Positions 5,675 to 9,157 of a stretch of 9,157 nucleotides of DNA are shown here, piece by piece (position 1 is the first letter of the stretch; each line of letters begins with the position of its first letter). The notes under the pieces are model-generated. The model had not been told where the DNA came from, did not search any database, and saw only the letters and a program-made list of their open reading frames with translations. A program made the position numbers and the translations under genes. Location: assembly GCA_046756245.1 (NCBI GenBank), contig JBHHVZ010000106.1, forward strand, positions 1 to 9,157. The letters run 5' to 3'. This DNA is from G021776435 sp046756245. GTDB lineage: Bacteria > Pseudomonadota > Alphaproteobacteria > Caulobacterales > Parvularculaceae.

Positions 5675-7072
5675 ATGGCGGAAAATCTCCCGGCGCTGCT
5701 TTATGTCGCCGCAGGCATTCTTTTCATTCTCGCGCTGAGGGGGCTTTCCTCGCCCGAATCCTCGCGGGCCGGCAACCGTTTCGGCATGATCGGCATGGGG
5801 ATCGCGGTCGTGACGACCTTTTTCGTGCTCGAAAACAAGGGGATCGCCACCTGGTTCCTGATATTGCTCGCGGTTGCGATCGGCGCCGCGCCGGGGATCT
5901 ATATCGCACGCCGCATTCCGATGACCGCGATGCCGCAGCTTGTGGCGGCGTTTCACTCGCTGGTCGGCCTTGCGGCGGTGCTGATCGCCTGGGCGGCGTT
6001 TCTGGCGCCGCGCGCCTTCGGCGTCGGCGAGCCGCATGAAATTCACCTGCAGTCGGTGGTGGAGATGTCGCTCGGCGTCGCCATCGGCGCGGTCACATTC
6101 TCGGGCTCCGTCATCGCCTTTCTGAAGCTCAACGGCAACATGTCGGGAAAGCCGATCATTCTGCCGTTCCGTCACTCCATCAATCTCGGCTTCGGCCTTT
6201 TGATGCTGATTTTCCTCGGCATGCTGATGACCGGCGAGCAGGGATCGACGACATTCTTCCTGCTGACGCTCGCCGCGTTCATCCTCGGTTTTCTGATCAT
6301 TATTCCGATCGGCGGCGCCGACATGCCGGTGGTGATCTCGATGCTGAACTCCTACTCGGGCTGGGCGGCGGCCGGCATCGGCTTCACGCTCGAGAATATG
6401 GCGCTCATTGTCACCGGCGCGCTGGTCGGCTCGTCGGGCGCTATTCTCTCCTACATCATGTGCAAGGGCATGAACCGCTCGTTCATTTCGGTCATTTTGG
6501 GCGGCTTCGGCGGCGAGGACGCAGGTCCCGGCGCCGGCGTCGAAGACCGGCCCGTCAAGCAGGGTTCGGCCGACGACGCCGCCTTCATCATGAAGAACGC
6601 CGGCAAGGTCATCGTCGTGCCGGGCTATGGCATGGCGGTCGCGCAGGCGCAGCATGCGCTCAAGGAAATGGCCGACAAGCTCAAGGAAGAAGGCGTCGAG
6701 GTGAAATACGCCATCCACCCGGTGGCGGGACGCATGCCCGGCCATATGAACGTGCTTTTGGCTGAGGCGCAGGTTCCCTACGACGAGGTCTTCGAGCTTG
6801 AAGACATCAACGCTGAATTTCGCACGACCGACGTCGCTTTCGTGATCGGCGCCAATGACGTCACCAATCCTGCGGCCAAGACTGACAAGCAATCGCCGAT
6901 CTACGGCATGCCGATTCTCGACGTCGAAAACGCCGGAACGGTGCTGTTCGTCAAGCGCTCAATGGCTTCAGGTTACGCCGGCGTCCAGAACGAGCTTTTC
7001 TTCCGCGACAACACCATGATGCTTTTCGGCGACGCCAAGAAAATGTGCGAGGAAATTGTCAAGGCGCTGTAA
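5675..7072 (+). CDS. pntB: NAD(P) transhydrogenase subunit beta
   Basis: The 465-residue subunit has about nine membrane helices (residues about 5-262) followed by the cytoplasmic NADP(H)-binding domain III (about 295-465), the normal length for the family. His94 in AAFHSLVG matches the proton-channel histidine of E. coli PntB (His91). Asp216 in GGADMPVV and Asn225 in LNSYSGW match E. coli Asp213 and Asn222. Domain III has the NADP loop VPGYGMAVAQAQ (315-326), then AGRMPGHMNVLLAEA (351-365), GANDVTNPAA (392-401) and the KRSMASGYAGVQNELF stretch (427-442). With PntAA and PntAB it forms the complete enzyme, which makes NADPH at the expense of the proton gradient. A G-rich ribosome site immediately follows the pntAB stop. 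No intrinsic terminator is visible after the stop. Confidence 0.98.
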   Translation: MAENLPALLYVAAGILFILALRGLSSPESSRAGNRFGMIGMGIAVVTTFFVLENKGIATWFLILLAVAIGAAPGIYIARRIPMTAMPQLVAAFHSLVGLAAVLIAWAAFLAPRAFGVGEPHEIHLQSVVEMSLGVAIGAVTFSGSVIAFLKLNGNMSGKPIILPFRHSINLGFGLLMLIFLGMLMTGEQGSTTFFLLTLAAFILGFLIIIPIGGADMPVVISMLNSYSGWAAAGIGFTLENMALIVTGALVGSSGAILSYIMCKGMNRSFISVILGGFGGEDAGPGAGVEDRPVKQGSADDAAFIMKNAGKVIVVPGYGMAVAQAQHALKEMADKLKEEGVEVKYAIHPVAGRMPGHMNVLLAEAQVPYDEVFELEDINAEFRTTDVAFVIGANDVTNPAAKTDKQSPIYGMPILDVENAGTVLFVKRSMASGYAGVQNELFFRDNTMMLFGDAKKMCEEIVKAL

Positions 7073-7078
7073 TATCGG

Positions 7079-7169
7079 GTTCTCGCTGACGACCTGAGAT
7101 TCCATTGACTGGTGGACGTTGAAATAGAAAGTTTTTCCCGGGCGCCCATGAGTCGCGGTCAGCGAGAAC
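7079..7169. repeat. Perfect 12-bp inverted repeat with 67-base spacer after pntB
   Basis: GTTCTCGCTGAC at 7079-7090 is exactly inverted at 7158-7169 (GTCAGCGAGAAC). The left arm begins 6 bases after the pntB stop. The spacer contains GTTTTTCCC and the palindrome GGGCGCCC (7140-7147). No T-run follows the right arm, so this is not a typical intrinsic terminator. It could be a long-range RNA hairpin protecting the pnt transcript, a paired operator for the next gene, or a remnant of a mobile element. Confidence 0.5.
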
Positions 7170-7242
7170 GTCGTATAAGAGAGCGATCGCGCTTTAGCCG
7201 CGCCGGCGTTTGTGCGATGCTCGCATGGGCTGAAGCCGGACG

Positions 7243-7248
7243 AGGAGG
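7243..7248 (+). promoter_or_regulatory. Ribosome binding site deciding the lipoprotein start
   Basis: A perfect AGGAGG lies 10 bases before the ATG at 7259 and places the signal peptide at the very N-terminus. It rules out the longer in-frame reading from GTG at 7112, which would bury the lipobox about 65 residues in. Confidence 0.75.
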
Positions 7249-7258
7249 ACCGCTGGAG

Positions 7259-8185
7259 ATGATCAAACAGATTCTAACGGGCGCTGCGGCGCTGATACTG
7301 GTTGCGTGCTCCGAAGATACGCCGACCGGCGAAGCCGCGACGCCTGCGCCTGCGGAACAGGACGCGGCGGCAAGCGCGCCGGACGCAGCCGCTTCAGCCG
7401 AAGAAAAGCTCGACGCCGTTCTGGCTGCGCAGTCCGACGAAACGAAGGCGCGCTATCAATATCGCCATCCGAAAGAAACGCTGGCGTTCTTCGGCGTCGA
7501 ACCCGGCATGACGGTGGTCGACACGCTGCCCGGCAAGGTCTGGTATTCGGGCATTCTGTCGGACTATCTCGGCGCGGATGGCCGCGTCATCGGCGCGGAT
7601 TATTCGCATGAGATGTGGACGCTCTTCGGCGGTTTTGCTGATGAGGAATTTCTCAAACGGAAAGAAACCTGGGTCGAAACCTGGACGGCGGAGATGAACG
7701 CCGAACGCGGCGAGAACGACGCGCCGTTCGACGCGTTCGCCTACGGCTCCTTGCCGGAAGACATGGAGGGGACCGCCGATGCCGTGCTCGTCATTCGCGC
7801 CTCGCACCATTTTAACCGCTTCGAAGACGAAGGCGGGCGCTTCACCAAAGCCGTCGCCGACATGATGAACGTGCTGAAGCCGGGCGGCGTCGTCGGCGTG
7901 GTGCAGCACCGCGCTCCCGAATCGAATTCGGACGAGTGGGCGGAAGGCGACAACGGCTATGTCAAACAGTCCCGCATTATTTCCTTCTTTGAGGGCGCCG
8001 GTTTCGAGTTCGTCGGCGCGTCGGAGATCAACGCCAATCCGAACGATCGGCCGACGGAGGAAGAATTCGTGTGGCGTCTGCCGCCGACGCTGGGAACGAG
8101 CGAGGACGATCCCGAATTAAGGGCGAAAATGATCGCCATCGGCGAATCCGACCGCATGACGCTGAAATTCAGAAAGCCGGAGTAA
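7259..8185 (+). CDS. Lipoprotein with predicted class I methyltransferase fold (COG4798-like)
   Basis: The 308-residue protein opens with a lipoprotein signal peptide: hydrophobic residues 5-16 and lipobox LVAC with Cys17, then Ser18. An Ala/Pro/Glu-rich linker runs from about 19 to 47. The rest resembles the 'predicted methyltransferase' family COG4798: EPGMTVVD at 81-88, a first loop LPGKVWYSGIL (90-100), DGRVIGADYS (107-116), ADAVLVIRASHHF (173-185), LKPGGVVGVVQHRAP (206-220), then VWRLPPTLG and a terminal LKFRKP. The first loop would normally be Gly-rich to hold S-adenosylmethionine; as I recall the family reads PGGGWY here, while this protein has PGKVWY, so SAM binding may be altered. 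Export is a second puzzle because SAM is not known to be available outside the cytoplasm. It could be a non-catalytic or differently acting envelope protein. The gene faces the cytochrome c gene tail to tail, with repeats between. Confidence 0.82.
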   Translation: MIKQILTGAAALILVACSEDTPTGEAATPAPAEQDAAASAPDAAASAEEKLDAVLAAQSDETKARYQYRHPKETLAFFGVEPGMTVVDTLPGKVWYSGILSDYLGADGRVIGADYSHEMWTLFGGFADEEFLKRKETWVETWTAEMNAERGENDAPFDAFAYGSLPEDMEGTADAVLVIRASHHFNRFEDEGGRFTKAVADMMNVLKPGGVVGVVQHRAPESNSDEWAEGDNGYVKQSRIISFFEGAGFEFVGASEINANPNDRPTEEEFVWRLPPTLGTSEDDPELRAKMIAIGESDRMTLKFRKPE

Positions 8186-8194
8186 GCGTTTCCG

Positions 8195-8285
8195 TTAGAG
8201 CATTTTGAATACAAGCTGGCGCGACTTTGGATAGAAGCCCCTCAGCCCGCTCATCCCGGTTCCCGCTTTTCGGAATGCGCTCTAG
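8195..8285. repeat. Intergenic repeat with TAGAGC ends, between the convergent lipoprotein genes
   Basis: This 91-bp stretch starts TTAGAGCATTTTG and ends GGAATGCGCTCTAG, so its ends are imperfect inverted repeats (TAGAGCATT against AATGCGCTCTA). The right part, 8256-8285, is the reverse complement of 8847-8876 with one mismatch in 30. Repeats with this TAGAGCATTT / CCGAAAA-GTGGGAACCGG pattern are common intergenic elements in alphaproteobacteria. It fills the gap between the two convergent genes, and no clear terminator is seen in it. Confidence 0.7.
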
Positions 8286-8307
8286 CGATTTGTGAACGCT
8301 ATCCGCT

Positions 8308-8781
8308 CTACTGTTCCAACGCCGCGTCGTCTGAAAGCGATTTCAGATAAGCGAGGATCGCGCGGCGCCGGTCCGGCCGCTTCTCGCCGGCGAACGCCAT
8401 ATTGTTGCCCGGAACGAGTTTTTGCGGGTTTTCGATATAGGCGTCGAGATTTTTCTCGGTCCAGGACAGACCGGCCGCGCGCATCGCTTCGGAATAGCGG
8501 TAATCCTCAAGCCGGGCCGCAGGCGCGCCGTAAACGCCCTTGAGGTTCGGGCCCTGACGCGGCTGCGCGTCGTCCGTCGTCGCGTGACAGACGGCGCAGA
8601 CCGTGAAATAGCGCCGGCCGAGTTGCGCAAGATCCGGCGCCGGGTCGGTCGTTTTTTCCGCCGCCATTGTTGTTTCGGGCGTCGCCGCTTCATTCTCGGC
8701 CGGGGCGGAAGAATCCGGCCCGCCGCAGGCGGCGAGCAGCATCGCGAAAGCGGGGGCGGTTGTCGGGAATATGGATTTCAT
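8308..8781 (-). CDS. Lipid-anchored monohaem c-type cytochrome
   Basis: The 157-residue electron carrier should be exported and anchored by lipid. The signal peptide (residues 1-18) ends in lipobox LAAC with Cys19; a flexible Ala/Pro/Glu/Thr linker spans about 20-50. The haem domain follows: CAVCH at 62-66 binds haem covalently, GPNLKGVYG at 78-86 is the class I cytochrome c signature, SWTEKNLDAYIENP is at 107-120, and Met128 in PGNNMAF is the expected sixth ligand. This is the layout of c2/mitochondrial-type cytochromes, so a role carrying electrons between respiratory or dehydrogenase complexes is likely, but the partners are unknown. The ATG at 8781 is preferred over an in-frame TTG six bases upstream because it puts the signal peptide at residue 1. 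The ribosome site is weak, and the leader contains a GC hairpin (8809-8827). Inverted copies of a 30-bp repeat flank the gene. Confidence 0.92.
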   Translation of the reverse strand: MKSIFPTTAPAFAMLLAACGGPDSSAPAENEAATPETTMAAEKTTDPAPDLAQLGRRYFTVCAVCHATTDDAQPRQGPNLKGVYGAPAARLEDYRYSEAMRAAGLSWTEKNLDAYIENPQKLVPGNNMAFAGEKRPDRRRAILAYLKSLSDDAALEQ

Positions 8782-8808
8782 CGGCAAGGATCCGTTTATT
8801 TATAAATC

Positions 8809-8827
8809 GGCCCCGGAGAGCGGGGCC
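8809..8827 (-). other. GC-rich hairpin in the cytochrome leader
   Basis: GGCCCCG (8809-8815) pairs with CGGGGCC (8821-8827) over 7 bp with a 5-base loop. It ends 27 bases before the cytochrome ATG. On the minus strand an A+T-rich stretch (GATTTATAAATAAA) follows, not a true T-run. It may be a leader structure affecting message stability or translation, or an old terminator for a gene that once lay upstream. Confidence 0.45.
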
Positions 8828-8846
8828 ATGAGCGCCTGATACGCCT

Positions 8847-8910
8847 CTAGAGCGCATTCCGAAAAGTGGGAACCGGTTTTCGGATAAAATGCGCGACAAA
8901 ACAAAAACCT
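8847..8910 (+). repeat. Alphaproteobacterial intergenic repeat, TAGAGC type
   Basis: The element reads CTAGAGCGCATTCCGAAAAG, then a core in which CCGAAAA (8859-8865) pairs with TTTTCGG (8877-8883), then AAAATGCGCG and an A/C-rich tail ending CCTAGAGC. The first 30 bases match 8256-8285 in inverted orientation. Very similar repeats are scattered in many copies through Rhizobiales and related genomes. It lies upstream of the cytochrome gene and may contain or displace its promoter. Confidence 0.75.
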
Positions 8911-8952
8911 AGAGCATGTTCTCCGACTCGCATTTCGGAGAACATGCTCTAG
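8909..8952. repeat. Perfect 18-bp hairpin upstream of tRNA-Thr
   Basis: CTAGAGCATGTTCTCCGA (8909-8926) is an exact inverse of 8935-8952, with the 8-base loop CTCGCATT. The ends again are CTAGAGC, so it belongs with the neighbouring repeats and looks like a second, fully palindromic unit joined to the first. No T-run follows on the plus strand. It could insulate the divergent cytochrome and tRNA transcription units or be a miniature mobile element. Confidence 0.7.
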
Positions 8953-8987
8953 TCATAACCGCCGTAATCCGATATCGGAAGACCGGC

Positions 8988-9060
8988 GCCGCAGTAGCTC
9001 AGCTGGTAGAGCACGTGATTTGTAATCACGTGGCCGGGGGTTCGAGTCCCTCCTGCGGCA
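8988..9060 (+). tRNA. tRNA-Thr (anticodon UGU)
   Basis: The 73-base cloverleaf is complete. The acceptor stem GCCGCAG (8988-8994) pairs with CTGCGGC (9053-9059), and the discriminator base is A. The D arm is GCTC-AGCTGGTA-GAGC. The anticodon stem CGTGA/TCACG encloses loop TTTGTAA with anticodon TGT at 9021-9023, reading ACA and related threonine codons. The T arm has GGGGG/CCCTC around TTCGAGT. The 3' CCA is not encoded (CCG follows), so it must be added by nucleotidyltransferase. A 10-base palindrome CCGATATCGG (8969-8978) lies just upstream in the likely promoter region. Confidence 0.96.
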
Positions 9061-9073
9061 CCGTTTACCTATC

Positions 9074-9157
9074 TGAAGTGGTCCTGCCTTTTTGGACAGC
9101 CCGGCGGCGATTTTAAGGTGTATCCGGTTTCATGATTACGCCGCCAATTTCGTTACA
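9074..9157. mobile_element. Possible end of an IS3-family insertion sequence
   Basis: Thirteen bases after tRNA-Thr the sequence TGAAGTGGTCC, then a T-run, then GGACAGC appears. IS3-family terminal inverted repeats typically start TGA or TG and carry GGACA about 20 bases in; E. coli IS3 has GGACA at the same offset. No transposase is visible because the window ends 84 bases later; on the minus strand a short open frame ends at a TAA near 9115-9117, which could be the tail of a transposase gene. The match is by pattern only, and ordinary intergenic DNA is the alternative. Confidence 0.35.

Noticed and set aside
5189..6892. Very long open frame on the minus strand opposite pntAB/pntB
   Set aside because: Its translation is Arg/His/Asp-rich with no domain, and it lies antisense to unmistakable transhydrogenase genes; high GC content keeps such shadow frames open.
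7112..7258. Upstream in-frame extension of the lipoprotein from GTG
   Set aside because: It would place the lipobox about 65 residues inside the protein; AGGAGG and a clean signal peptide fix the start at 7259.
8916..9116. Open frame running through tRNA-Thr
   Set aside because: It is a translation of the hairpin and the tRNA itself, not a protein gene.

Overview
The window reads as a chromosomal segment of a GC-rich alphaproteobacterium. The evidence is a three-gene (pntAA-pntAB-pntB) proton-translocating transhydrogenase, a small aa3-oxidase subunit IV-like protein just upstream of it, intergenic repeats ending in TAGAGC of a kind common in that class, and a near-match to a CtrA site. I cannot name the genus; Caulobacterales/Parvularculales-like relatives would fit, but that is inference.

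Layout. Positions 1-142 hold a window-edge fragment and a REP-like repeat. On the minus strand, 143-603 is a small A+T-richer coiled-coil gene broken by an apparent one-base frameshift. It lies 13 bases downstream of a sigma-54-dependent response regulator (617-2080, minus) that resembles the TacA type. The divergent gap 2081-2553 carries a near-CtrA box, a large stem-loop and an inverted pair of REP-like repeats. Next on the plus strand are an alpha/beta hydrolase (2554-3540), a 74-residue two-helix membrane protein (3653-3877) and the transhydrogenase operon (3942-7072). A 186-bp gap with a 12-bp inverted repeat follows. Then comes a lipoprotein from a methyltransferase-like family (7259-8185, plus), facing a lipid-anchored monohaem cytochrome c (8308-8781, minus). 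The cytochrome gene is bracketed by inverted copies of one 30-bp repeat. The window closes with a perfect 18-bp hairpin, tRNA-Thr(UGU) at 8988-9060 and, 13 bases after it, a sequence resembling the end of an IS3-family element.

How the genes fit together. The transhydrogenase uses the proton gradient to make NADPH from NADH. The subunit IV-like protein and the cytochrome point to respiratory-chain membranes as a common theme. The regulator has no kinase beside it, as expected for a phosphorelay output. The methyltransferase-like lipoprotein and the cytochrome both have lipobox signal peptides followed by Ala/Pro/Glu-rich linkers, so both should sit outside the cytoplasmic membrane.

Most genes are conserved housekeeping or accessory types. 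The parts most worth a second look are: (i) a methyltransferase-fold protein exported as a lipoprotein with a changed SAM loop; (ii) long low-complexity extensions on both sides of the PntAA/PntAB split; (iii) the frameshifted coiled-coil gene; (iv) the repeat-bracketed cytochrome gene; and (v) the possible insertion element next to the tRNA. I found no CRISPR array, phage gene or clear defence system.
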